64,000 bases of DNA from Streptomyces atratus (GCF_900119365.1 NZ_FPJO01000002.1:496001-560000); one strand, 5' to 3'. Shown: positions 18,253-29,353, counted from the stretch's first letter. The notes: generated by a model not told the origin, from the sequence alone. Numbers and translations: made by a program.

Positions 18253-20652
18253 CTACTTGTGCGAAGGACCGACCTTGACGGTGATCGTCTGGCCGCTGCG
18301 CGGCTCCTTGACGATCGAGATCCGGGTGTTCGTGTCAGGGACCTGAACACTTCCGGTCGGGTTCTCCTCGTACCAGTACGTGCCCTTGTGGTCGTCGAAG
18401 ACCGGGATGCCGCGCTGCGACTTGACCCGGACCGGTACGTCCGCGTCGTGCAGCGTGAAGGCGTCGGTCGCGTACCAGCTGAAGGGAGCGTCGAACGGCT
18501 GGATCTTGTTGCGCATGATCGTGCCGTTGGCCCACTTCAGGGGCTTGGCGTGCGCGTCGACCGGCAGGATCAGACCGTGGCCCGGGTGCTGCGACACGTT
18601 GTTGTCCTTCTGGGACTTGTCCCAGAGCCAGACGAGCAGACCGTTCTGGTACGGGTAGTGCTCGACCCAGTCCGGACGGGTCTTGGAGAAGCCGAAGTTG
18701 TACGGGCCGACCTCAAGGGTCTTGTCGTAGCTGACGTACTGGCGGTTCTCCGCGATGTAGTACTGCGGGTAGTCCTTGGTGAACGACTCGCCGACGCGGG
18801 AGAAGCCCTTGGCGGTCCAGCCGTTGTCGTCGCCCTCGGCGTTGTCCGCGAAGAGCGCGGCACCGTCGGCGGTCACCGAGATGGTGTCGGCCGCGAAGCC
18901 GATGCCGCCCGCGCCGCCGTCGGTGGCGTAGCGGAAGCGGATGTCGATCTTCTTGCCCGCGTAGGCGTCCAGCGGGAAGGAGAGCTTCTGGTACGCGCCG
19001 GAGACATCGGTCAGGGCCGGCTTGTCACTGGCGTCGCGCGGGATCGCCTTGCCGTCGGCCGTGCCGTCGATCGCGGTCCAGCTGGTGCCGCCGTTGTCCG
19101 ACACCTCGGTGTAGAGGTAGTCGTAGTCCTTCTCGATGTCCCACCAGCCCGAAAGGTCCAGGGAGGCCTTGGACTTGCCGGTGAGGTCGACCGAGCGGGT
19201 CAGGGTGTTGCTGAGGTTGTCGCCCATGTCGCTCCACCACTGCTTGGAGCCCTCCGCCGGCTTGGTGACGGCGGTGGTGACGGGCTTCTCGGGCAGCGTG
19301 ACGACGAGCGCCTGCTTGTTCTTGGTGTTGTACTCGGAGACACCCAGCTTGTGGGTGGACTTCGTCGAGGCCTTGGCCTCGGCGTAGTCGAGCCAGCCCA
19401 GCTGGAGCTTGTCCCAGGCGGTCATGTCGCCGGGCAGGTCACCGATCGAGTCCTTGCCGGTGCCGAGCCAGGAACCGGCCGACATCAGGGACCAGAAACC
19501 GACCGAGTTCTCGGCGGTGTTGGTGGTGTCGTACAGGTCCGGCAGCCCCAGGTCGTGGCCGTACTCGTGGGCGAAGACACCCAGGCCGCCGTTCTCGGGC
19601 TGCGCGGTGTAGTCGCCGACCCAGATGCCGGTGTCACCGATCTCGGTGCCGCCGGCCTTGTTGTCGGCCGGGCCGGTCGCGCCGGCGTTGGTGCCGTAGG
19701 CGTACCAACGGTGGGCCCAGATGGCGTTCTTGCCCTCGACGCCGCCACCCGCGGACTCGTCCTCACCGGCGTGGACGATCTGGAAGTGGTCGATGTAGCC
19801 GTCGGGCTCGTTGAAGTTGCCGTCGCCGTCGAAGTCGTAACGGTCCCACTGGTCGTACTTGGCGAGATCCGTCTTGATCTGCTCGGGCGTACGGCCCTGG
19901 GCCTTCTGGTCGGCGGCCCAGGCGTTCACGCCGTCCCGGATCATGTCCCAGGCGTTGGCGCAGTTGGTCGAGCCGCAGTAGTTGGAGCCGTAACGGGCCT
20001 CGTTGTACGGCACCTTGACCCAGTCGGAGACCTCGCCGTCGACCGAGTAGCGCCCGGAGGACGTCTTCTCGTAGTACGTCTTCAGCGAGTCCTTGCCGGC
20101 GCCCTCACCGAAGTAGAGGTCCTGGAAGTGCGCCTGGTTGTAATCGGCCTGCCAGGCGGTGCTGTTGTCCTTCTTGGGGTCCGGCTTGGCTATCTTGTTG
20201 TGCAGCGGGCCGGGCGTGCCCCCGTACTTCGGAACGGCCGGCTTCGGGCCGTCGCCGTCCGGGTCGAACATGGTGGTGTTGTCGACCTGGTCGCCGAACT
20301 CCACCAGGACCGTGAAGATCTTGTCGGTCTTCTCGCGGCCGAGCTCGACGTACTTCTTGTCGTCGAGCTTGACGACCTGGGAGCCGCCACGCTTCGAGAT
20401 CTTCTTGTCGCCCGATATGACCTGCTCCAGGGCGGCCTGACGCTGCGCGTCCTGCTGCTCGGTGAACGGGCCCTTCAGATCGTGCTCATTACCCTTCGCC
20501 GACCCCGGGTCACGGCGGTCGACGGTGGCGCTCTTGGCCCCCGATGTCGTGTCATCTGCCTGGGCCGTGGCAAAAGCTGACGCCGTGGCGGCAGTGGCGG
20601 CCATGGCCACGACAACCGCTGCGGCGCGAAGCGCCCGTCTGTTTGTGGTCAC
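18253..20652 (-). CDS. Secreted M6-family metalloprotease (immune inhibitor A type)
   Basis: Encodes 799 residues. A signal peptide (RRALRAAAVVVAMAATAATASA) is followed by a propeptide and the M6 catalytic domain. The zinc site HEYGHDLGLPD lies near residue 361, with an Asp-rich calcium-like stretch (DFDGDGNFNEPDGYID) before it. C-terminal beta-sandwich modules follow (DLSGWWDIEKDYDYLYTEVS). The family degrades host or environmental proteins. GTG start at 20652 has GGGGAGGAC upstream; a hairpin terminator follows the gene. Confidence 0.93.
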   Translation of the reverse strand: MTTNRRALRAAAVVVAMAATAATASAFATAQADDTTSGAKSATVDRRDPGSAKGNEHDLKGPFTEQQDAQRQAALEQVISGDKKISKRGGSQVVKLDDKKYVELGREKTDKIFTVLVEFGDQVDNTTMFDPDGDGPKPAVPKYGGTPGPLHNKIAKPDPKKDNSTAWQADYNQAHFQDLYFGEGAGKDSLKTYYEKTSSGRYSVDGEVSDWVKVPYNEARYGSNYCGSTNCANAWDMIRDGVNAWAADQKAQGRTPEQIKTDLAKYDQWDRYDFDGDGNFNEPDGYIDHFQIVHAGEDESAGGGVEGKNAIWAHRWYAYGTNAGATGPADNKAGGTEIGDTGIWVGDYTAQPENGGLGVFAHEYGHDLGLPDLYDTTNTAENSVGFWSLMSAGSWLGTGKDSIGDLPGDMTAWDKLQLGWLDYAEAKASTKSTHKLGVSEYNTKNKQALVVTLPEKPVTTAVTKPAEGSKQWWSDMGDNLSNTLTRSVDLTGKSKASLDLSGWWDIEKDYDYLYTEVSDNGGTSWTAIDGTADGKAIPRDASDKPALTDVSGAYQKLSFPLDAYAGKKIDIRFRYATDGGAGGIGFAADTISVTADGAALFADNAEGDDNGWTAKGFSRVGESFTKDYPQYYIAENRQYVSYDKTLEVGPYNFGFSKTRPDWVEHYPYQNGLLVWLWDKSQKDNNVSQHPGHGLILPVDAHAKPLKWANGTIMRNKIQPFDAPFSWYATDAFTLHDADVPVRVKSQRGIPVFDDHKGTYWYEENPTGSVQVPDTNTRISIVKEPRSGQTITVKVGPSHK

Positions 20653-21020
20653 TTGATGCAGTCCTCCCCGGCACTCGCCGCTGCGGCCAGGAGTGGTGTG
20701 GGGCCGCGCGCGAATACGCGTCACAAGTGACGACATTCGACCGGAGTTACGCGAGAAAAGACAGATCTTGACTTGAACAGGCCAAGTGCACTATGCAGGA
20801 GAACGCTTCCGTTATCCGGACGTTCATCAAGCGGGCAACCGGCGCGTCATGCGCCGCGGTTGGCGTACGGAATGACTCCGTGCGCCCCCTGTGCACCGGT
20901 ACCGTGGGTTAGGTCACGCTTACCGGTGGCCCCTCTCGGGCATCCACCGTCGTAGAGTCGATTGACAGTGCGACCGTGTTGAGAGACTGCCCCTCCGATG
21001 CCCCGAGGACGGATACCGCC
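20653..21020. other. Divergent intergenic region
   Basis: 368 bases between the divergent M6 protease and a small membrane protein gene. It holds TTGACT at 20769-20774 and TTGACA at 20962-20967, both possible -35 elements, without convincing -10 partners, and a hairpin around 20839-20863 (arms GGCGC and GCGCC). No further gene is supported. Confidence 0.5.
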
Positions 21021-21386
21021 ATGCCGCATCCCACTGCCGCACAGCTCTCGTACGGTTCGGTCACCGTCGTCTTCTCGACCCTCGCGATGCTGCTGCTCTC
21101 CCGTACGGAATCGGGCATCGCAATCGCCGTCATCGGAACCGCGGCGCTCGCGCTCGGTCTGCTGGTGGCCGTGACCGTACCCCAGCCGTCACACGCGAAA
21201 GCTGCGAAGCGGGCAAGGGCCCGCTCCGCGGTCCGGGTGAACCAGGACGCGGTCTCCGCGGCCGTCGAGGCCGAGGGTCTCGCCCGCGACGGGGCCCAGG
21301 CCCCGGTCCCCGCCCCCCGCGAGGCCGCGCGGCGCACCGCGACTCCCGCGGACGAGCGCGTGGGCCAGCACTCGCTGCGCCCCTAG
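21021..21386 (+). CDS. Small membrane protein of unknown function
   Basis: Encodes 121 residues with two adjacent membrane helices (SVTVVFSTLAMLLL and IAIAVIGTAALALGLLVAVTV), then a basic, Ala-rich cytoplasmic-looking tail (KAAKRARARSAVRV) ending in a Pro/Arg stretch. ATG at 21021 has GAGGACGG upstream at slightly long spacing. No family recognised. Confidence 0.7.
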   Translation: MPHPTAAQLSYGSVTVVFSTLAMLLLSRTESGIAIAVIGTAALALGLLVAVTVPQPSHAKAAKRARARSAVRVNQDAVSAAVEAEGLARDGAQAPVPAPREAARRTATPADERVGQHSLRP

Positions 21387-21418
21387 CCGGTCCGGCCGGT
21401 CCGGCTCGGCCGTCCGGC

Positions 21419-22075
21419 TCAGTTGGTCTGTACGACCACCGTCTTCGCCGCCTTGTCGTGCAGGCCCTGCCGGTACGGCTTGTCCGTGAACATGAGCACG
21501 ATGTTGATCAGCCACCACAGGCACGGGCAGCACAGCAGCGCCGGCAGCCACAGCACCACGGCCCGCAGGAACGCCGCGCCGGTATCCGGCACCCGGCCGT
21601 CGTTGAGCATCGCGACCCGCAGCTTCAGCAACCGCTTGCCGAGGGTCCGGCCGTCCTTGTGCGTGAAATAGGTGTCGTACGCGACGTAGGCGACCAGGCC
21701 GATCAGCGACCACACCAGCTGGTGCCCGCTGTACGTCTGGCTGAAGACATCGCTGACGCCGTTGCTGTCGCCGTTGTTCTCCGTCACCTCGACCACGCCG
21801 CCCCACGGCAGCGAGATCAGATAGAGCGGGATCGAGATGATCAGGAAGTCGATCAGCCGGGCCAGGATGCGCTTGCCCGGCTCCCCGAGCGGCGGCATGC
21901 CGGCCAGCGGATCCGCACCGCCGTACGGTCCGCCGCCGTAGGGCCCCGGATCGTACGGTGGCGGGGGCGGAGCACTGTCGTACGGCGAACCCGATGACGG
22001 CGGCGGCTCGTGCGGCTTCTTGAGGAACGGGTCGTCCTCGGGCGGCTGACCGGACGTCGGCTGATCGTTGCTCAT
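21419..22075 (-). CDS. RDD family membrane protein
   Basis: Encodes 218 residues. A Pro/Gly/Tyr-rich cytoplasmic N-terminus (repeats of PYGGGPYGGADP) is followed by the RDD domain: KRILARLIDFLI with the Arg-Asp pair, membrane helices, and KDGRTLGKRLLKLRV, the second RDD motif. Such proteins may be ion or small-molecule transporters. The next gene on the strand is a second, larger RDD protein. Confidence 0.85.
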   Translation of the reverse strand: MSNDQPTSGQPPEDDPFLKKPHEPPPSSGSPYDSAPPPPPYDPGPYGGGPYGGADPLAGMPPLGEPGKRILARLIDFLIISIPLYLISLPWGGVVEVTENNGDSNGVSDVFSQTYSGHQLVWSLIGLVAYVAYDTYFTHKDGRTLGKRLLKLRVAMLNDGRVPDTGAAFLRAVVLWLPALLCCPCLWWLINIVLMFTDKPYRQGLHDKAAKTVVVQTN

Positions 22076-22084
22076 GGGGGCAGT

Positions 22085-22104
22085 GCACCCCGGCCCGGGG
22101 GTGC
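22085..22104 (-). terminator. Short GC hairpin between the two RDD genes
   Basis: A 7-bp stem (22085-22091 with 22098-22104, 6-base loop) lies just upstream of the smaller RDD gene and past the stop of the larger one. It is a weak candidate. Confidence 0.4.
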
Positions 22105-22186
22105 CCGCAACGGCTCAGGTGCGTTCGGGGGAAAGGGCGCCGCTGACCGACTCTCACCCGATGGGCCGTCAGCCGGACGGGTGCGC

Positions 22187-23809
22187 TCAGCTCGCCACGA
22201 AGGTGTGTGCCACCTTGTCGTGCCAGCACTGGCGCCACGGCCGGTCGATCAGGCACCACAGCACGTTGACCACGCCGATCACGAGGACGCCGAGCACGCC
22301 GTAGACCAGCCACCGGCGCAGCGCGGCGCCGAAGGACGGGGCGTCGTGGGACTCGATGTCCCGTACTTCGAGTCCGCAGACCTTCTTGCCGAGCGTGCGC
22401 CCCCACTTGGCCGTCGGCAGCGCCTCCAGCAGGACGCCGAGCACGAGGAACGCGCCGAGCACCCCACCGAACAGACCGGCCGTGGTGGAGTCCACCAGCC
22501 AGACGGTGACCGTCTCTCCGGACAGCTTCGCCGCGTTGATCTTCTCGTCGATGTGGTCCAGTGCCTGCGAGACGAGCGGGAAGCCGATGGCGCCGACGAG
22601 CGCCATCAGTACGACGGTGTCGATCAGCCGGGCGGCGAACCGCTTGCCGAGTCCGGCGGGCCTGGCCGCCGCCTGGGCCTGCGCGAGCTGCTGGAAGGGG
22701 TCGTCGACCGGCGGCTTCCAGGGCACGACGGGCTGATCCGGCTGAGCACCCTGCGCACCGAGCTGCGGCTGCGGCTGCGGCTGGTGGGGTTGCTGGGGCT
22801 GGGGATGGAGTCGGTGCTGCTGGGGCTGTTGCTGGTGCTGCTGGGCCGGGAGCTGGGGCTGTTGCTGCTGGGCTGGGAGCTGTGCCCAGGGGGCGGGGTT
22901 CTGTACGGGGGCCGGGGCCGGGGCCGGGGCCAGGGCGGGGTTCTGCGCCGGGGCGGGGGTCCGGTTCTGTGCGGGGGCCTGGGCGGGGTTCTGGGCGCCC
23001 GTACCGGGGGCGATCGCGCGGATCGCCATCGTCCCCTCCGAGGCCGCCGGTTCCGGCGTCCGGTGAGCGGGCGGGCCGCCTCCCCGGCCCACGGCCCGGA
23101 TCGTGACCGTCCCGTCGGCGGGCGGCCGCCCCGCGTCGCCCGTGCCGTCGCCCGTTCCGCCGCTGCCGCTGCCGGGACGGCCCTGGCGGCCGACCCGGAT
23201 CGCCACAGTGTTCTCGGGGGGAGCTGCCGCGGGCTGTCGCGGGTCCGCCGGAGCCCGGTCGGCGGGGGCACCGTCGGCAGGAGCGCGGTCGGCGGGCGTA
23301 CGCGGATCGGGGCCGGGCTCCGTACGCGACGGCCGATCCTGATCGCCCTGGCCGCTCTGCCCGCCCTGGCCGCTCTGCCCGCTCCGGCCGCCCTGGTCAT
23401 CGGGCTGGCCGCTGCCGCCCCAGGAGACCCGGCGGTCGCGTTCCCCGCCGAATCCGGTCTGCCGGGAGGCGTCGGCCTGCCAGGCGGTGGCCGGTTCGGG
23501 GCGGTTGCCCGCGGACGGCTCCTCGTCCAGGAAAACCGGACCGGTCTCGTCCACCGGTGCCGGGACAGCGGGCTGCGACGGCGACTGCACCGGCGGCCGC
23601 GGCTCCGGCTGCGGCTCGGCCGCCGGTGCGGAGGGCGCTGCTCCGGAAGGCGCCGCAGGGATCGACTCGCCCTGCTGAGGGGCGGGGCGGCTCGTGCCTG
23701 GCACCCACGAAGCACCGTTCCAGTACCGGACATATCCGGGAATGGACGGGTCGGGGTAGTACCCCTCGTGGGGGCTTTCGTCACCGGGTGCCGGGGTTGG
23801 GGCGCTCAT
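22187..23809 (-). CDS. DUF2510-RDD membrane protein with long Gln/Pro linker
   Basis: Encodes 540 residues. The N-terminus has a DUF2510 unit (YYPDPSIPGYVRYWNGASW). A linker of about 330 residues, rich in Pro, Ala, Gly and then Gln (QQQQPQLPAQQHQQQPQQ), leads to a C-terminal RDD domain with KRFAARLIDTV and GRTLGKKVCGLEV and about four membrane helices. Function is unknown; linker and DUF2510 suggest protein-protein contacts. ATG at 23809. Confidence 0.85.
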   Translation of the reverse strand: MSAPTPAPGDESPHEGYYPDPSIPGYVRYWNGASWVPGTSRPAPQQGESIPAAPSGAAPSAPAAEPQPEPRPPVQSPSQPAVPAPVDETGPVFLDEEPSAGNRPEPATAWQADASRQTGFGGERDRRVSWGGSGQPDDQGGRSGQSGQGGQSGQGDQDRPSRTEPGPDPRTPADRAPADGAPADRAPADPRQPAAAPPENTVAIRVGRQGRPGSGSGGTGDGTGDAGRPPADGTVTIRAVGRGGGPPAHRTPEPAASEGTMAIRAIAPGTGAQNPAQAPAQNRTPAPAQNPALAPAPAPAPVQNPAPWAQLPAQQQQPQLPAQQHQQQPQQHRLHPQPQQPHQPQPQPQLGAQGAQPDQPVVPWKPPVDDPFQQLAQAQAAARPAGLGKRFAARLIDTVVLMALVGAIGFPLVSQALDHIDEKINAAKLSGETVTVWLVDSTTAGLFGGVLGAFLVLGVLLEALPTAKWGRTLGKKVCGLEVRDIESHDAPSFGAALRRWLVYGVLGVLVIGVVNVLWCLIDRPWRQCWHDKVAHTFVAS

Positions 23810-24021
23810 CACCGTGGTCCCGTATCTCTTCGAGGCCTGAATACAACGGGTCCACATCTACCAGACGCCCGCGTACCCCTGGGCCACTCCAGGGGTTTGG
23901 GCCGGTTTCCCGTCGCCCGGAAAATTCTTTCGGAAGTCGCGTAATAGATGGCGGGGAGGGCGCTCTCTCCTTGTGCGGGCCGGTCATGGGACCGGTCCAC
24001 AGGCACCGGAAGGACGCACTC

Positions 24022-24498
24022 ATGCACACCGTCGTGGAACGCGAGCTGGAACTCAGGCTGGTCCTGTCGCCCGAGCGCAGCATCCCCGTACCCGCCCGTC
24101 TGACGTACCGCACGGAGGACCCGTACGCCGTGCACGTCGCCTTTCACATCGGCTCCGACTTCCCGGTCCGCTGGATGTTCGCCCGCGATCTGCTGGTCGA
24201 AGGGGTGTTCCGGCCGTGTGGTCACGGGGACGTCCGGATCTGGCCGACCAAGGTCGATCAGCGCAACGTCATCTTCGTCGCGCTGAGCTCGCCCGACGGG
24301 AACGCGCTCCTGGAGGTGCCGTCCGCCGCGGTGGCCGCCTGGGTGGAGCGGACGCTGCGGGTGGTCCCGCCCGGCACGGAGGCCGAGCTGCTCGGGATCG
24401 ACGAGGGCCTCGCCGAGCTGCTCGCGCCGCTGCCGGCCGACGACCTGTGGATGCGCGACCCGTGGCCGTCGGACGAGTCGCAGGACGGCGAGGCATGA
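24022..24498 (+). CDS. ssgG: SsgA-like sporulation and cell division protein, SsgG type
   Basis: Encodes 158 residues. The SALP signature is clear: ELRLVLSPERSIPVPARLTYRTEDPYAVHVAFHI, then VRWMFARDLLVEGVFRPCGHGDVRIWP, then LEVPSAAVAAWVERTLRVVPPG. SALPs exist only in morphologically complex actinomycetes and position septa or remodel wall during sporulation. The assignment to SsgG rests on family plus neighbours (SCO2924-like context from memory). ATG 24022 has GGAAGGACG upstream. Confidence 0.88.
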   Translation: MHTVVERELELRLVLSPERSIPVPARLTYRTEDPYAVHVAFHIGSDFPVRWMFARDLLVEGVFRPCGHGDVRIWPTKVDQRNVIFVALSSPDGNALLEVPSAAVAAWVERTLRVVPPGTEAELLGIDEGLAELLAPLPADDLWMRDPWPSDESQDGEA

Positions 24499-24533
24499 GC
24501 GGGCACCGCTCCGCCCGGCCGTCGCGCCCGCCG

Positions 24534-25901
24534 TCAGAACACCTTGCCGGGGTTGAGGAGCCCCAGCGGGTCGAACGCCTGCTTGATGCCCCGGTGCAGT
24601 TCGACGCTCACCTCGCCGAGCTCGCGCGCGAGCCATTCCTTCTTCAGTACGCCCACGCCGTGTTCACCGGTGATCGTGCCGCCGAGCTCCAGGCCGAGCG
24701 CCATGATCTCGTCGAAGGATTCGCGGGCCCGCCGGGACTCGTCGGCGTCGGTGTGGTCGAAGCAGACGACGGGGTGGGTGTTGCCGTCGCCCGCGTGCGC
24801 GCAGACGCCGATGGTGAGGCCGTACTTCTCGGCGACGGCCGCGGTGCCCTCCAGCATGGCGCCGAGCTTCGAGCGGGGTACGCAGACGTCGTCGATCATC
24901 GTGGCCGACTTGACGGTCTCCAGTGCGGTGAGCGACATCCGCCGGGCCTGGAGCAGCATTTCGGACTCGGCGGCGTCCTCCGCGGGGACCACGTCGGTGG
25001 CACCGGCCGCGGTGCACAGCTCGGCGACGGCGGCCAGGTCGGCCGACGGGTCCGGGGTGTCGAAGGCGGCGAGCAGGAGCGCCTCGGTGGTGTCGGGGAG
25101 GCCCATGTTGGCCATCTTGTTGACGGCCTGGACCGTTGTACGGTCCATCAGTTCGAGGAGTGACGGAGTGTGACCACGCTCCATGATCCGGCAGATCGCG
25201 TCGCAGGCGGTCGCCGCGCTCGGGAACTCCGCGGCCAGGACCAGCTGCTGCGGCGGCTGCGGCTTCAGCGCGAGCACGGCCTTGACGACGATGCCGAGGC
25301 TGCCCTCCGAGCCGACGAAGAGCCGGGTGAGGTCGTATCCGGCGACGCCCTTCGCGGTGCGGCGGCCGGTGCTGAGCAGGCGCCCGTCGGCGAGGACGAC
25401 CTCCAGGCCGAGTACGTATTCGGCGGTGACCCCGTACTTCACGCAGCACAGACCGCCGGACGCGGTGCCGATGTTGCCGCCGATGGTGCACATCTCCCAG
25501 CTGGAGGGGTCCGGCGGGTAATAGAGACCGTGCTCGTTGACCGCCCGGGACAGCACCGCGTTGACGACGCCGGGTTCGACGACGGCGATCCGGTCGACCG
25601 GGCTGATCTCCAGGATCCGGTCCATCTTCACCAGGGACAGCACGATGCAGCCGTCGGAGGCGTTGGCCGCGCCCGACAGGCCGGTACGGGCTCCCTGCGG
25701 GACGACCGGCACGCGCAGCGCGGTGGCGGTGCGCATGACGTGCTGGACCTGCTCGACCGTGCGCGGGAGCACGACGACGGCGGGCGTGCCCGCGTCGCAG
25801 AAGCTCGCCATGTCGTGGGCGTACGAGGCGGTGACGTCGGGATCCGTGACCAATGCCTCGGCGGGCAGACCCGCACGCAGTTGTCCGAGAAGACCGTTCA
25901 T
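24534..25901 (-). CDS. FAD-linked oxidase, GlcD/lactate dehydrogenase type
   Basis: Encodes 455 residues of the FAD-binding-4 plus FAD-oxidase-C family. The FAD site includes VVPQGARTGLSGAAN and EMCTIGGNIGTASGGLCCVKYG, and the C-terminal half has VCAHAGDGNTHPVV and TGEHGVGVLKKEWL. Members oxidise glycolate or D-lactate and related 2-hydroxy acids. Convergent with ssgG, 35 bases apart, and divergent from the TPR gene. Confidence 0.92.
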   Translation of the reverse strand: MNGLLGQLRAGLPAEALVTDPDVTASYAHDMASFCDAGTPAVVVLPRTVEQVQHVMRTATALRVPVVPQGARTGLSGAANASDGCIVLSLVKMDRILEISPVDRIAVVEPGVVNAVLSRAVNEHGLYYPPDPSSWEMCTIGGNIGTASGGLCCVKYGVTAEYVLGLEVVLADGRLLSTGRRTAKGVAGYDLTRLFVGSEGSLGIVVKAVLALKPQPPQQLVLAAEFPSAATACDAICRIMERGHTPSLLELMDRTTVQAVNKMANMGLPDTTEALLLAAFDTPDPSADLAAVAELCTAAGATDVVPAEDAAESEMLLQARRMSLTALETVKSATMIDDVCVPRSKLGAMLEGTAAVAEKYGLTIGVCAHAGDGNTHPVVCFDHTDADESRRARESFDEIMALGLELGGTITGEHGVGVLKKEWLARELGEVSVELHRGIKQAFDPLGLLNPGKVF

Positions 25902-25998
25902 GATCCAAGCGTGACACCCGGGCCCATTGGTGTGAACCCGTCTGCCGCGGCCTTCACAAGGCGCGGTGTGCTCTTATTACTGACGCAGAGTGATCGGC

Positions 25999-27480
25999 AT
26001 GGATGTCATGCCGCAGCAGCCTCCGCAGTCCCACGATCCGAGCCGCCGCCCTCCCCTTGACGCCTCCGACTTCTCCGGCGCCTCCGCGCTGTCCGCGCTC
26101 CGTGACCCGGCGTCGGAGGACGGGGTCCCGCCCCTCTCGCTGCGTACGACGCTGCGCCGGGCGGCCCTGGGCGTGGTGGCGGGTGCGGTGCTGGTGACGG
26201 GTGCGGTGGTGGCCGTGCCGGACGACGGGAAGAAGGCCGCGCCGCCGCCCGTACCCGGTCCGGTCTCGCGTGCGCTGACGGCGACGGCGGCCGGCTCCCC
26301 GGCCTCGCTCTCCGATCTGACGGCGCTGATCGGGGACCGGCAGCAGTGGGTGGGCACCCATCCGTCCGACGCCCGGTCCTGGGCGGTGCTCGGTACGGCC
26401 TACGTGGAGTGGGCGCGGCGTTCCGCGGACGCGGCGTACTACGGACGGGCCGAGCAGGCCCTGAAGCGCTCGCTGGAGGTGCGGCCGGGTGCGAACGGGA
26501 ACACGGCGGCCTGGGTGGGGCTCGCGGCGCTGGCCAATGCCCGGCACGACTTCGGCACGGCGAAGAAGTGGGGCGAGACGGTACGGGCGCGGCAGCCCAA
26601 GCAGTGGACCGTCTATCCGGCGCTGATCGAGGCGTACGCCGGTCTCGGGGACCGCGAGTCCGTGAAGACGGCGGTGGAGCGGTTCACGGCGCTGCGTGCG
26701 GGGGTTCCGGCGCTCGTGCAGACGGCCAGGATGTATCTGGACCGCGGCTGGCGCGAGGACGCGCTGGCCAACGCGCAGGACGCGGCGGACCGGGCGGCCA
26801 CCCCCGCGCAGAAGGCGGAGTGCCTGGCCCTGCTGGGCGAGCTGGCCTGGGAGCGGGGCGAGCCGGAGGAGGCGGTCGCGCAGTACGGCGCGGCGCTGCG
26901 GGCCGACCGGGCGCACCATCCGTCGCTCGCGGGCCGGGCCAGGGCGCTGGTGGCGCTCGGCCGCACGGACGAGGCGCTGCGCGACTACCGGGCGGCGCTG
27001 GCGCAGCTCCCCCGGCCCGAATACATGCTGGCGCTGGGCGAGTTGTACGAGTCGCTGGGGCAGGAGGAAGAAGCCCGCGGCCAGTACGCCGGGCTCCGCG
27101 AGGCGCTCGACCGGGACGATGCCCAGGGCGTGGACAACGCGCTCCTGCGCGGCCGTTTCGAGACCGATCACGGGGATCCGGACGCGGCGGTCGACCTGCT
27201 GGACGCCGAATGGGCGCGCCGCCACCGCAGCGCGGCGGTGGCGGACGCACTGGGCTGGGCCCTGTACCGCTCGGGCGACCCGTCCGCCGCGCTGGAGTAC
27301 GCGGCCCGCGCGGTGGAGACGGGTGGGCAGAACGCCTCGTACGCGTACCACCTGGGCGTGATCCAGAAGGCCTTGCGGGACTACGGTCCGGCGCGCCGCA
27401 ATCTGGAGGAGGCCCTGCGCTCCAACCCGCGGTTCTCGCCGCTGGACGGTCCGGCCGCCCAGGAGGCCCTGGACGGCTGA
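25999..27480 (+). CDS. TPR-repeat membrane protein
   Basis: Encodes about 493 residues. A cytoplasmic N-terminus leads to one membrane helix (RAALGVVAGAVLVTGAVVAVP), then an external or periplasm-side region made of tetratricopeptide-type helix pairs (AWAVLGTAYVEWARR, AAWVGLAALANAR, LALLGELAWERGEPEEAVAQYGAAL, LGWALYRSGDPSAALEYAARAV). It is likely a scaffold. ATG 25999 is chosen; GTG 25990 and ATG 26008 are alternatives as no clear ribosome binding site decides. Confidence 0.82.
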   Translation: MDVMPQQPPQSHDPSRRPPLDASDFSGASALSALRDPASEDGVPPLSLRTTLRRAALGVVAGAVLVTGAVVAVPDDGKKAAPPPVPGPVSRALTATAAGSPASLSDLTALIGDRQQWVGTHPSDARSWAVLGTAYVEWARRSADAAYYGRAEQALKRSLEVRPGANGNTAAWVGLAALANARHDFGTAKKWGETVRARQPKQWTVYPALIEAYAGLGDRESVKTAVERFTALRAGVPALVQTARMYLDRGWREDALANAQDAADRAATPAQKAECLALLGELAWERGEPEEAVAQYGAALRADRAHHPSLAGRARALVALGRTDEALRDYRAALAQLPRPEYMLALGELYESLGQEEEARGQYAGLREALDRDDAQGVDNALLRGRFETDHGDPDAAVDLLDAEWARRHRSAAVADALGWALYRSGDPSAALEYAARAVETGGQNASYAYHLGVIQKALRDYGPARRNLEEALRSNPRFSPLDGPAAQEALDG

Positions 27481-27542
27481 CACCTCCCCCACCGGACATG
27501 GGCCCGCCCCGAAGCCCGAGCCGCAGCGGCCCGTGACAACGC

Positions 27543-27582
27543 CACAGGCCCCGGGCGGCCGCTGAGGAGCCCGGAGCCTGTG
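27543..27582. terminator. Bidirectional hairpin between the TPR gene and hppD
   Basis: 13-base arms (27543-27555 and 27570-27582) pair at 12 of 13 positions in the short gap between convergent genes. Confidence 0.75.
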
Positions 27583-27599
27583 GTGCGCCGACCCGGGGG

Positions 27600-28799
<1,200 letters not shown>

Positions 28800-28879
28800 T
28801 CAATCTGTACAGCGGATCGGGATGATGAACGGGCTATCTGTGCATGATGACCATCACGCCCACCCCTTCGGAGAAGACC

Positions 28880-29353
28880 ATGGCGATCGATCGACTGGAC
28901 GGGCGGCTCATCGTGCTGCTGGCCCGTGAGCCCCGCATCGGCGTCCTCGAAGCATCGCGCAGGCTCGGCGTGGCCCGGGGCACGGTGCAGGCCCGGCTCG
29001 ACCGGCTTCAGTCGAATGGAGTCATCCGCGGATTCGGTCCGGCGGTCGATCCGGCGGCGCTCGGCTATCCCGTCACCGCGTTCGCCACGCTGGAGATCAA
29101 GCAGGGTCAAGGAGCCGATGTACGGGCCCACTTGGCCGGCGTACCGGAAGTGCTGGAGCTGCACACCACCACCGGGCACGGCGACATGCTCTGCCGTCTC
29201 GTCGCGCGTTCCAACGCCGATCTCCAACGGGTGATCGACCGGGTTGTCGGTTTTGATGGCATCGTCCGGGCCTCCACGGCCATCGTCATGGAGAACCCGG
29301 TCCCGCTGCGGATCATCCCGCTCGTCGAGCAGGCCGCGGAGGACAACGACTGA
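28880..29353 (+). CDS. Lrp/AsnC-family transcriptional regulator
   Basis: Encodes 157 residues from ATG 28880 (GGAG 6 bases upstream); ATG 28844 would add 12 residues. The N-terminal HTH (LDGRLIVLLAREPRIGVLEASRRLGVARGTVQARLDRLQ) and the C-terminal RAM effector domain (LGYPVTAFATLEI, ELHTTTGHGDMLCRLVA) are both present. The position divergent to hppD suggests control of tyrosine catabolism. Only 15 bases separate it from the osmoprotectant ABC operon downstream, so the two may be co-transcribed. Confidence 0.9.
   Translation: MAIDRLDGRLIVLLAREPRIGVLEASRRLGVARGTVQARLDRLQSNGVIRGFGPAVDPAALGYPVTAFATLEIKQGQGADVRAHLAGVPEVLELHTTTGHGDMLCRLVARSNADLQRVIDRVVGFDGIVRASTAIVMENPVPLRIIPLVEQAAEDND

Noticed and set aside
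18232..20580. Long plus-strand open frame of 782 codons opposite the M6 protease gene
   Set aside because: It is antisense to a clear protease gene and composed of Val/Gly/Leu/Arg-rich sequence typical of GC-rich antisense frames.
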